Source: Puccinellia tenuiflora (taxonomy: Eukaryota > Streptophyta > Magnoliopsida > Poales > Poaceae). Taken from it: DNA of 64,000 nt. The notes beneath the pieces are model-generated. The model ran no database searches. It was not told where the DNA came from and worked only from the letters and a program-made list of their open reading frames with translations. The translations under genes and the position numbers were made by a program. This document shows positions 46,241 through 54,952 of the stretch, piece after piece (the stretch's first letter is position 1; every line of letters begins with the position of its first letter). The stretch covers positions 4,979,066 through 5,043,065 of the forward strand of contig QRDG01000473.1 of NCBI GenBank assembly GCA_012064385.1, read 5' to 3'.

Positions 46241-49200
46241 TTACATGTCCTCGGGCAAAACAAAATTTGCCGAGTGAAAAAATTCTCCATCTCTCTTCAG
46301 GACCGCGGAGTTAAAAAATCCCGCAATTTCCTCTTGAAGTGCTTTTAGGCGCTTCGATGGTATGAGCTGGTCCCGCATTCTCTCCATCTAGATCAATATG
46401 AATATGTGAGTTGTTTATAACTATATATATATGAAATCATAATAAAATAATTTATGGATGGAAGTCAACACAATATGCATGGTAATAAAAAGTGAGAAGA
46501 GTGTATACATACATCACGGGTTCTTTGTTCTCTATTCCGCTCTAAGACAAAAGAGCGTATGTACTCGCAAACATAGAATCCACATAAATTTGTCCCAGTA
46601 TCCTGCCTCAGACACCACTTTACAAAAAAATAGAATTTAATCAAATAATAGTGAAGCTTCATAATGGTATTGAAACTAGAATTAAAGAGTTGCTTTATAA
46701 TGGAGCAATATATATAGTACTACTTACGTTGGTGGTATAAAAATACAGCTCCGGTTTCCACTCCCCTGGAACGATCTTTATGAACCGTTTCCAAACACTG
46801 CCCGCCAATAGAAAAATGATTAAAGAAGTTATTGATTAGTTGATATCTGAAAATGAATGACAGAGGTCGATATAGAGCGATAATGATTGAAATTACATCT
46901 GGAGCATATCTTGAATGCGTTGGTACTTTTCCATTGGTTTCCTTAGCGAGTCCATGACTTGAACGACTCCTTGGTCAACTCTAATGATTAGCAGAATCCA
47001 GTGGAAACTACGCACGTTTATATGTCAATGACTCATCGGTTACACTAAAGATATGCAAAGCAAAATAGAATGGGTAGAAGGTAACACTCACTTGTTGACG
47101 TAAGGAAAAAGTATTTCTCCGCAAGTATTTTGTTTCACTAACCAATTGACCAAGCTATCCTCGGTGGTCTTCCAATTGTATTGTACGGTCACTTCATGAA
47201 TATAATTTGGGTCAATGAACCCAGTGTCATAGATGCCCTTTTTTCTGCATTCGACAATCATCATTCTACAATACAAAATAATATAGTGAGATAATTAAAG
47301 GCAATGAACGTGTAGAGCTGAAGACTTAATTAAATTGCAGAAATAAATCACTTACAAACAATAGGAACTGACGATGACTTTGTCGAGGGCATCTTGATTG
47401 AATAACTGAAATACTTCCGAAAACGGAATATATAACAAGTCATCCGTGAAGTAATGCTTTTTCTTATAACTCACCCAGAAAGCTTCATGCCCGGCCGCTG
47501 CAGCTTTCTCGTACCAGTGATGCAATCGACGCAATTGGTATGATAGAGAACTGATCTCCTCAGGTCTGACCAGGGACTTCCCGGGTTTATATGTCCATGC
47601 ATACTGATACTGTTGCTGTGGTTGTACGAGCTGGGCAACTGTTTTAGTTGAGATCACCTTCAGCGGGGATATCGACTTTTTTGCTTGTTCTCCGAGCTGG
47701 GCCACTTGTTTCCCGCGTTTGCAGCATAGAACTGCTCCTTCTTTAGTCGATCTGCCGCCTCCTTGTCCTCCTTCATCTTCTGCTTCTTTAGGAGATAGGC
47801 AGCCTTCTTTTCCTCGGCCTCTTGACTAATTGTCTTCAGCATGACACGATCATAGTCATCTGCCAATGGAGGTGACTTTGGCCGGGGATTGCTGAAATTT
47901 TTCATAAATGTCTTAACTTTTTCTGGATCCAGTTTCTCTCTAGGCGGGGGCCGTTTCGGAGCTAACTGTTCTGTAATATGGGCACGCACCGACTCCTCGA
48001 GCTCCTCTGGAGTCAAGTCGTAAGGTCTCTTTGGAACAGGCTTTAGCAACTCGCGTTCCGCTCGAGATAACTTATCTGCACGCGTCGACGTGAAGGATAG
48101 TTTCCGCTTTGACGAGAAGGTTTTTTCCCGGGGCGGAATTGAAGGACGGGACGTCGCGCGCGATGGACTCGCGACGGATGGGGCATCGAGGGATGGATCT
48201 TCATGTGAGGAGGATATATCTTGGGGGGATGAATCTTTAGGTGGGGGAGATGGATCTTTAGGCGGGGGAGATGGATCCTTAGGTGGGGGGGATGGATCCT
48301 TAGGTGGGGGGGATGGATCTTTAGGCGGGGGAGATGGATCCTTAGGTGGGGGGGATGGATCCTTAGGTGGGGGGGATGGATCCTTAGGTGGGGGGGATGG
48401 ATCTTGCGGTGGGAGGGATGGATCTTGACGTGGGGGGGATGGATCATGAGGTGGGGGGGATGGATCATTAGGTGGGGGGGATGGATCTTGAGGTGGGGGT
48501 CTGCTGGATCGAGGAGTGAAGTTCGGAAACACGATTTTTTCCTTGTTCCAGAGAGCGATACCCTTCTCGACTTCTCCTAGTGTCTTCTCGCCGTCACCTC
48601 CGGGAATGTCAAGTTCCAGATTAGCATATAACGGCACAACTTGATCCACCCCGACACGAGCATAGCCCTGTGGAATCCCTTCGAGATGGTAGCTTGCTCC
48701 AGCTGGATTAGGTAAAGCATAGCCGACCGCCACCTTGAAAGACATGTTCTTCATTGACATGTGTAGCTCACAGTCTGTCTTCTCCGTGATATCATCCACG
48801 GGGTAGTGAGCCGCCGGTTGAAATTGAGAAATTTCCAAATGAGTGGAACCCACGCTGCTTTTCCGCTGATCAGATGGGGCGGCTTGTACATGCAGCTGCT
48901 CCTGCTCCTGCACCTGCACCTTGAGTCGAGGATCAGATTCATTTTGCTTACTAATTGAGTCGAGTCGCTGCTGCTGCTCCTGCACCTTGCGTTCCAGTGC
49001 TGATAACCGGTCAGACTCCTGCTTCTTTCTTCTCTGACGGCTTCTATAAGTATCAGCGTCTTCCGGAAAACCTTGCTTCAAGGTGACACCGGCTCCATAG
49101 CCTCGTAATCGTCCAACGTGTTCAGGATTCCCGAGTGCTAGTGTCAGCTCGTCATTCTCTCTGTCAGGGACGTACTCTCCCCTGCGAACTTTATCTATTG

Positions 49201-50266
49201 CGTCCTCAAGTTGTTTGGTTATATACTCAATTTTTGCCTTCCATTTTCCCTGAGCAATAATCTTTCCTGTCTGTGGGTCCAACCCTGCCCCATGTGCGAA
49301 CAACCAAAACTTGGACCTCGGGGGCCAATCCGCTGTCTGTGGAATGATCCCGTTATCAAGCAGTCGTGCTTCAAAGGCTTCCCACTTAGGCACGGCAGCC
49401 CTGTAGCCACCTGCCCCCAAATGGTGGTGATATTCCTTCTTCGCAGCATTTAACTTATTTTGAACCGATCGGGCCAGAGCGCCCTCCGATTTTCTTTGCT
49501 TCACAAATGTGGGCCACTGCTGTTTAATCTTCACTAGTGCTCCAGTGAAATCTGGATCCGTCTCCCCGGCCTTTATATAAGCTTTCCATAAGTTTTTCTT
49601 CCACGTCCGGAATTGTTCGGCCATCTTACTAAGCGACCACTCCTTCACTTTGTCCATCAGGGGAACCGGCAGATCTGGCGGTAGGCTGACCTTTGTTAAG
49701 AGCGTGTTCCAACACGATGTTTTTAGCCTCTCCTCGACATAAGTAGCTGGGTTGTTTACATCCTTCGGCTTAATCCACTCTTCAAGGTTGATCGGGACAA
49801 TGTCCCTTACAATAACCCCGCATTGATTAATGTATTTGCGGCGGTTGTCCATGGGTTCCAAAGGTTCCCCACTAGCACTAACTGTGTTGATCACTATCCT
49901 ACGACCCTCCTTCAACGGCTTCGTCGGGCCTCGTTTCGGCAATGCAGTAGATGTGGATGATCCGGAGGGCTAAAAGAAAAAATGGTTCGTTAATAACAAC
50001 AATATACAACTCAAATAATACATCTAGTGTGATCGATGTACATAGGCTTATTATACCTCGCCAGAGTTTGTAATGGGCACTTCTTCCCCCTCTCTATCAT
50101 TTTCTTCTTCCTGAACCCCCTCACCGGAATCGTTCAGAAATTGGGAGCCGTCATCTTCGCCGGTGAAGGCATCTTCTTCACCGACAGGCGCGGCCGCACG
50201 TCCTGCTATAAAATCCATGATTCGCAGTTCGGCCTCCTCATCTCTGTCGATGTCCATCTTCTGCAC
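46241..50266 (-). pseudogene. CACTA second gene: Pro-rich repeat protein with Ulp1/C48 protease domain, one frameshift
   Basis: The proposed exons run from about 50266-50056 (acidic, MDIDRDEEAELRIMDF), through a long exon from about 49973, to small exons ending at 46241 (FVLPEDM, stop). The N-terminal half has a conserved TNPA-like region (LFAHGAGLDPQTGKI, RRGEYVPDRENDELTLALG) and a coiled coil. It is followed by 13 repeats of the type KDPSPPP. C-terminal exons show a cysteine protease of the Ulp1/SENP type, which cleaves SUMO-like proteins in known members: FHWILLIIRVDQG (His), VVQVMDS (Asp), CLRQDTGTNLCGFYVCEYI (Gln and Cys). One base is missing near 47715, which splits the frame between NAG and KQVAQLGEQ. 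Exon borders follow GT-AG but are inferred. Confidence 0.75.
48215..48490 (-). repeat. 21-bp coding minisatellite (13 units)
   Basis: Tandem units of the type GATGGATCCTTAGGTGGGGG on the plus strand encode the Pro-rich heptads on the minus strand. Unit sequences are very similar and the length is likely variable. The Gly-rich plus-strand frame across it is a shadow. Confidence 0.9.
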
Positions 50267-50299
50267 AAACCTTTCCGAGTCTGTCGCTTGCTAACCTGG

Positions 50300-51700
50300 A
50301 AAATAAAAACCTCTTTATTCATTGGTCATCAAAGTTATCCGGGGTTAGAGTTTTTTTTTCATGCGAGCTAGTTCACGAGTTTAGCATATGATATTAGTCA
50401 TAAAAATATAAAGCAGCTGCACCATTGGAATTACCATTGTCCTTCATGATTGAGAAATTAGTCATTTAGCATATGTTTTGACAGGAACTTTATCAACGAA
50501 CAAGTAGGAATCGTCGTTGCAAACACTCAAAGTTAATACACTTGAGAAATTCATCATATATGTTTGAAAGTCATCTATAGGTGAAGTACTCACCACTTAC
50601 ACATTTAAAATTTATTCAAAAATATTATTTCAAACATAAATAGATAAGTTCCGTTTCATTTCCTTTATTTTTGAAGGGAAAATCCCAAATCATATTACAT
50701 AAGGGAAAAAATCATGAAAAATACAACAAAACTAGGAATCAAATATACATAGTCATTTATGATACGAATTGTTTGTTACAAACTGTCTTACACTGGAGTT
50801 TTACAAATACATAAATACAAGAGGAAATTACAAAAGAATCGGCCTCTGAAAAGTAGTACTCCCTCTGTCCCTTTTACAAAAGAATGACACACAGTCACAT
50901 TTGAAAGTACATATCTCCATTCAAAATAGCAAGCTACTCCATTTCATTTGCATCATGTGGATACTTATTAAATCAAGTAAAATGTCTTTGACAGAACAAA
51001 TTAGTGACAAGAACAGATTAGTACCAAGTAAAATCATAGTTTGTGAAAATCAATTATATTTTACAAGAACAGTTACGTGCCAAGGAAGCATGTGTAGATA
51101 TGCACCCCATATTTCCTGAAGCATATGTGATGTTAAAAAAATCCATGCCATTGAGTCATTGTTCAGTAGTGACAAGGTGATGAATTGGTTGAGTTGGATA
51201 AGAAATGAAGAGAATTACAAGCGTACTTATGTGCTGAACACGCATACTGAACACACATGCCAAATACTTATGTGCTGTTTATATAATTAACAATCTTGTC
51301 CTTCAGCAGAAATCCTATCTGGAATCAGGTTTTATAATTCTTGGAGTATATCTTGAATCAGGTTTATGGTTAGTAGGACATTGCCCTACTGATACAGCCC
51401 GTAGCTACTCCAGTTTTACTGTTTCCAAACTAGTTTTAATATGAAAAAAACTGTGAATTTTCTCAAATTCACTGAAGCCTGCATATTGGAAGAATTATGG
51501 TTCTTGTAAATTCAGTGAAGCCTGCAGAATAGGTTGGCAATCATAACCAACAGAAAGTCTTGGTGCACCCGCAGGTTGCTCACGTTCATCAGGTTTCTCA
51601 GTTTCATCATGTATGAAGAGTAGATCATCAGGTTCGTCAGGTTCAAATGGTGGAGTCAAGTTAAGATCAAGAATCAGATTACTCAGGTTCATCATGTATC
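50300..51700. other. CACTA interior, no gene recognised
   Basis: AT-rich sequence upstream of gene A. A half-MITE-like CTCCCTCTGTCCCTTTT motif lies at about 50860. At 51530-51700 a short repeat of GGTTCATCATGTAT and CAGGTTCATCAGGTT variants gives a small minus-strand frame of doubtful meaning. Confidence 0.4.
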
Positions 51701-51719
51701 CAGCGAGCTAAACAAATTA

Positions 51720-52300
51720 GAATGCTTGCATCTGTATCCTCGAGCTCAATCTGGTGAAGAGTGGAGGAGGGGGGGGGGAGCTTACCGGCGCGAGGAGGAT
51801 GCGGATAGGACGGTGGTGGCGGAGCACGTCCGGCGGCGGAGGCGCGGCCGGGAGAGGCGAGGCCGAGGGCGGCGGGAGGCCGAGGGCGCGGCGGCCGGGA
51901 GGCGAGGCGCGGCCGGGAGAGGCGAGGCCGAGGGCGGCGGGAGGCCGAGGGCGCGGCGGCCAGGAGGCGAGGCGGCGCACGGCGGCGGTCGGTGGAGAGG
52001 GCGCGCGGCGGCGGAGCAGCCTGGCGGCAGGGGAGAGGGCGCGCGGCGTCGGGGAGAAAGAGATGGAATGAGGGGGAAAGAAGGAGGCCGAACCGCCCAA
52101 ATCGACGCGGAAGGGACCTTTGGTCCCGGTTCCATCCACGAACCGGGACCAAAGACCCTTTGGTCCCGGTTGGTAACACCAACCGGGACGAAAGGTCCCC
52201 CCCGGGCCGCGAAAAAATGCGCGCGAAGCCCAGCGGGCCTTTGGTCCCGGTTGGTGTTACCAACCGGGACCAAAGGCCTTTTTTTTCTTTTTTCTTTTTT
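51720..52300. repeat. GC-rich block with internal CACTA subterminal repeats
   Basis: 51770-52080 is a GGCGGCGG/GGCGAGGC repeat region with one longer block doubled (about 51850-51900 and 51910-51965). 52110-52275 holds three GGTCCCGGTT...AACCGGGAC palindromes followed by a T-rich tract. This is the same order as at the element's left end (45715-45930), which suggests an embedded copy of a CACTA end lacking the CACTA terminus. Confidence 0.65.
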
Positions 52301-52759
52301 TGTTTCTATTTCTGTTTTCTAGTTTCTTTTTCTGTTTTCTTTTTCTGGTTTCTTTTTTGTTTCTTTTTCTGTTTTCTTTTATAGTTTCTTTTTATTATTT
52401 AAAAAGTCATATAATCATTATCTTTTTAATATTTATTTTTCTAGTTTCTTTTTATTATTTGAAAATCATATCTTTTCTAGTGTCTTTTAAAATGTTTCAG
52501 TATTTGAAAATCATTATCTTTTTAATATTTATTTTTCTAGTTTCTTTTTATTATTTGAAAATCATATCTTTTTCTAGTTTCTTTTCAAATGTTTCAATAC
52601 CTAATTGCCCATGTGGTCATTACGGCAAAGAAAAAATAAGAGAGAAAAAAACAGAAGCCCATTACTACCGGTTGTCATGTGGCTGATCCAACACTGGTTT
52701 TGCCCATCCGGAAGCTTGCGCATCTGTCTTGCGTCGTCGTGAGCAGCAAATCGACCTTC

Positions 52760-52859
52760 GATCCAAGCAGCCGCAAGACATCTCTCATGATCTAACGACC
52801 GTCCCAAAAAGTGTTGGGAATGTTGTAGATCATGAGAGAGCCTTGCAGCTGCTTGGATC
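52760..52859 (-). ncRNA. Candidate RNA hairpin H1 (inverted relative to H4)
   Basis: Arms 52760-52794 and 52826-52859 pair almost completely (GATCCAAGCAGCCGCAAG with CTTGCAGCTGCTTGGATC, then CTCTCATGATC with GATCATGAGAG) around a loop of about 31 nt. Read on the minus strand, a TATAAATA (52963-52956) lies about 97 nt before it. The size and arm complementarity are those of a plant miRNA precursor. No known mature miRNA was recognised, so expression is unproven. Confidence 0.4.
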
Positions 52860-53059
52860 CGACCGAGGGGCATGGCTACCACTTCCACCACCACCACAAG
52901 CGCTCTAAAGATCAGGGCTACTCTTGTTCTTCATCTCCTCCTCGATCATGTTTGGTATTTATAGCTAAAAGATCAGGGCAACTCTTCATCTTTAGTCCCG
53001 GTTGGTAGATTGAACCGGGACTAAAGGAGCGTTGATATGTGTGCCATATCTTCTGCTTG

Positions 53060-53300
53060 AGATCCAACGGCTCAGAAGCGCTCGAAAGAAACACACCCTG
53101 ATCCAACGGCCCACAAGCGCTCTAAAGAAACACACGATCCGTGTGCTTCCGATCCAACGGCTCAGAAGCGCTCGAAAGAAACACACCCTGATCCAACGGC
53201 CCACAAGCGCTCTAAAGAAACACACGATCCGTGTGCTTCCGATCAAACGGCTCACAAGAGCTCCAACGAAACACACGATCCATGTGCTTCTGATCCAACG
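53060..53300. repeat. Tandem repeats of GATCCAACGGCTCAGAAGCG type
   Basis: Units of about 39 and 51 bp alternate as a roughly 90-bp dimer, about five units in all (53063, 53102, 53153, 53192, 53243). The complementary sequence (CGCTTGTGAGCCGTTGGATC) recurs at about 53770-54045. Confidence 0.85.
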
Positions 53301-53381
53301 GCTCACATATCAACGCTCCTTTAGTCCTGGTTCAATCTACCAACCGGGACTAAAGATGAAGAGTTGCCCTGATCTTTTAGC

Positions 53382-53389
53382 TATAAATA
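53382..53389 (+). promoter_or_regulatory. TATA box before hairpin H2
   Basis: TATAAATA on the plus strand, 110 nt before the first arm of H2. The ATG at 53396 is only 7 nt downstream, too close to lie inside a transcript started from this box. Confidence 0.45.
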
Positions 53390-53498
53390 CCAAACATGAT
53401 CGAGGAGGAGATGAAGAACAAGAGTACGGCAACAGCGGAGAAGAAGCTAGTCAAACTAGTCCGGAAGGCAAAGACCGAATACAAATCATTCGGATTTG

Positions 53499-53565
53499 CC
53501 TGCATACGTCCAACAGTGCATTTTATATGCAGGCACTCACGAGCCACTGTTGGGCTGTATGCAGG
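53499..53565 (+). ncRNA. Candidate RNA hairpin H2
   Basis: Arms CCTGCATACGTCCAACAGTG (53499-53518) and the complementary 21 nt beginning CACTGTTGGGCTGTATGCAG (53545-53565), loop 26 nt. Weaker pairing extends outward (CGGATTTG with TGAAACCG). A near-identical second copy is at 54727-54793. A miRNA-like or siRNA-producing precursor is inferred from shape and the upstream TATA box only. Confidence 0.45.
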
Positions 53566-53759
53566 TGAAACCGTGTGTTTTGTTCTATATCTAGGAATCC
53601 TTCAGTTCATCGACCGAATACAAGTCATACAAGTCATTTGATATGCAGGTAATCACAAGTCAGGTGAAACCGTGTGCATTTGATAAAAGGTTTAATACAT
53701 TATTACACATCACCACCAACATCCCTATCTAGTGTGTCCCTTTCTTCTTCGTGTGTTTC

Positions 53760-54060
53760 TTTTGAGGGCTTGTGAGCTGTTGGATCGTGTGCACACGGAT
53801 CGTGTGTTTCCTTCGAGTGCTTGTGAGCTATTGGATCGTGTGCACCGAAAAGGCGCGCGCCAAAATACCCTTTAGTCCCGGTTCGTGGCATGAACTGGGA
53901 CCAATGCCCGCCTTTAGTCCCGGTTCGTGTTACCAACCGGGACTAAAGAAGCACACGGATCGTGTGTTTCTTTCAAGCGCTTGTGAGCCGTTGGATCAGG
54001 GGTGTGTTTCTTTCAAGCGCTTGTGAGCCGTTGGATCAGGGGTGTGTTTCTTTCTGCACT
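53760..54060. repeat. Inverted-orientation repeats between hairpin modules
   Basis: Repeats of CGTGTGTTTCTTTCAAGCGC and GCTTGTGAGCCGTTGGATC, complementary to 53060-53300, surround two more TAGTCCCGGTTCGTG palindromes at 53870-53945. No gene. Confidence 0.75.
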
Positions 54061-54094
54061 CCCACCTCATCCACAGGTACACCTTCTAATCGCC

Positions 54095-54102
54095 TATAAA
54101 TA
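54095..54102 (+). promoter_or_regulatory. TATA box before hairpin H3
   Basis: TATAAATA in the context CGCC-TATAAATA-GCGACG, 62 nt before the H3 foldback, with an A-rich CACACAACGAGCG start-site-like stretch in between. Confidence 0.5.
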
Positions 54103-54156
54103 GCGACGTCCCTGCAGCGAACGGCACACAACGAGCGTCTATCTTTGCCACCGAAC

Positions 54157-54322
54157 CCAATGGTTGGATTTAGCCTACCTGCTGGCATGTTCCCTGGCAT
54201 TATTGTGTTGTCTTTGTTCACCGGCCAGCCATTGGATCCACCTCCTGTAGGTCGGTGAATAAAGACAATACAACGATGCTGTTGGAAACACAAGCCCTCA
54301 GGTAGGTTGAATCCAGTCACTG
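54157..54322 (+). ncRNA. Candidate long RNA hairpin H3 with 32-codon ORF
   Basis: The 5' arm (54157-54226) and 3' arm (54247-54322) are diverged inverted copies. TTGTCTTTGTTCACCG pairs with CGGTGAATAAAGACAA, and GCCTACCTG pairs with CAGGTAGGT. The 5' arm also contains an ATG frame, MVGFSLPAGMFPGIIVLSLF and 12 more codons to a TGA. This is what an inverted duplication of a coding fragment would look like, one proposed origin of young plant miRNA genes. Whether it is transcribed is unknown. Confidence 0.45.
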
Positions 54323-54400
54323 GATTTGGGTGACACAATAATGAATTGCCGAGGAGGTGGGAGTGGTGGTGGTGGAAGTGGTAGCCATGCCCCTCGGTCG

Positions 54401-54500
54401 GATCCAAGCAGCTGCAAGGCTCTGTGATGATCTACAACATTCCCAACACTTTTTGGGACGGTCGTTAGATCATCACAGAAGTCTTGCGGCTGCTTGGATC
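54401..54500 (+). ncRNA. Candidate RNA hairpin H4 (homologue of H1)
   Basis: Arms 54401-54434 and 54465-54500, loop about 30 nt with the same sequence as H1. Where H1 has CTCTCATGATC paired with GATCATGAGAG, H4 has CTGTGATGATC paired with GATCATCACAG. Two pairs have thus changed on both sides and pairing is kept. Confidence 0.5.
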
Positions 54501-54609
54501 GAAGGTCGATTTACTGCTCACGACGACGCGAGACGGATCAACGCTCCTTTAGTCCCGGTTCAATCTACCAACCGGGACTAAAGACGAAGAGTTGCCCTGA
54601 TCTTTTAGC

Positions 54610-54617
54610 TATAAATA
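54610..54617 (+). promoter_or_regulatory. TATA box before hairpin H5
   Basis: TATAAATA, 109 nt before H5, in the second copy of the duplicated block. Transcription from it would run antisense into the 3' end of the transposase gene. Confidence 0.45.
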
Positions 54618-54726
54618 CCAAACATGATCGAGGAGGAGATGAAGAACAAGAGTACGGCAACAGCGGAGAAGAAGCTAGTCAAACTAGTCCGGAAGGCAAA
54701 GACCGAATACAAATCATTCGGATTCG

Positions 54727-54793
54727 CCTGCATACGTCCAACAGTGCATTTTATATGCAGGCACTCACGAGCCACTGTTGGGCTGTATGCAGG
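54727..54793 (+). ncRNA. Candidate RNA hairpin H5 (copy of H2)
   Basis: Same arms and loop as H2 (CCTGCATACG... with ...GTATGCAGG), separated by the same 26-nt loop. It lies about 160 bp beyond the transposase stop codon, on the opposite strand. Confidence 0.45.
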
Positions 54794-54952
54794 TGAAACC
54801 GTATGTTTTGTTCTATATCTAGGAATCCTTCAGTTCATCGACCGAATACAAGTCATACAAGTCATTTGATATGCAGGTAATAACAAGTCAGGTGAAACTG
54901 TGTGCATTTGATAAAAGGTTTAATACATTATTACACATCACCACCAACATCC

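Larger units (their letters stand above)
52920..53425. repeat. 122-bp inverted repeat with outward TATA boxes
   Basis: Arms 52920-53041 and 53304-53425 are nearly perfect reverse complements. Each contains a GGTCCCGG-type palindrome variant (TAGTCCCGGTT) and a TATAAATA box, at 52956-52963 on the minus strand and 53382-53389 on the plus strand. The two boxes therefore point away from each other. The loop holds tandem repeats. Confidence 0.9.
53317..53760 (+). repeat. Direct duplicate block, copy 1 (includes TNP2 3' tail sequence)
   Basis: It matches 54540-54985 almost base for base: TATA box, hairpin, GATATGCAGG repeats and the tail of the transposase coding sequence (complement of KKGTHTR plus stop). 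The block therefore arose by copying the 3' end and downstream region of the transposase gene. An 81-codon open frame (53396-53641) is shared by both copies but resembles nothing known. Confidence 0.85.

Noticed and set aside
48090..48428. Gly/Asp/Ser repeat protein on the plus strand
   Set aside because: Shadow of the 21-bp minisatellite that encodes the Pro-rich repeat of the minus-strand CACTA gene.
50855..50885. CTCCCTCTGTCCCTTTT as a Stowaway MITE
   Set aside because: Only one end was found; no inverted partner within a few hundred bases.
51726..52322. Arg/Gly-rich ORFs around 51.7-52.3 kb
   Set aside because: Encoded by GGCGGCGG repeats and CACTA subterminal palindromes, and open in both strands.
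53396..53641. 81-aa protein conserved in two copies (also 54624-54869)
   Set aside because: The copies are a recent direct duplication, so similarity is no proof of coding. The ATG is only 7 nt from the TATA box, and the region folds into the H2/H5 hairpin.
54401..54500. Resemblance of hairpin arms to the miR167 family (AGCTGC and CATGATCTA both occur in H1)
   Set aside because: About seven extra bases separate the two shared pieces, so no mature miR167-like 21-mer exists in the arms; probably chance.
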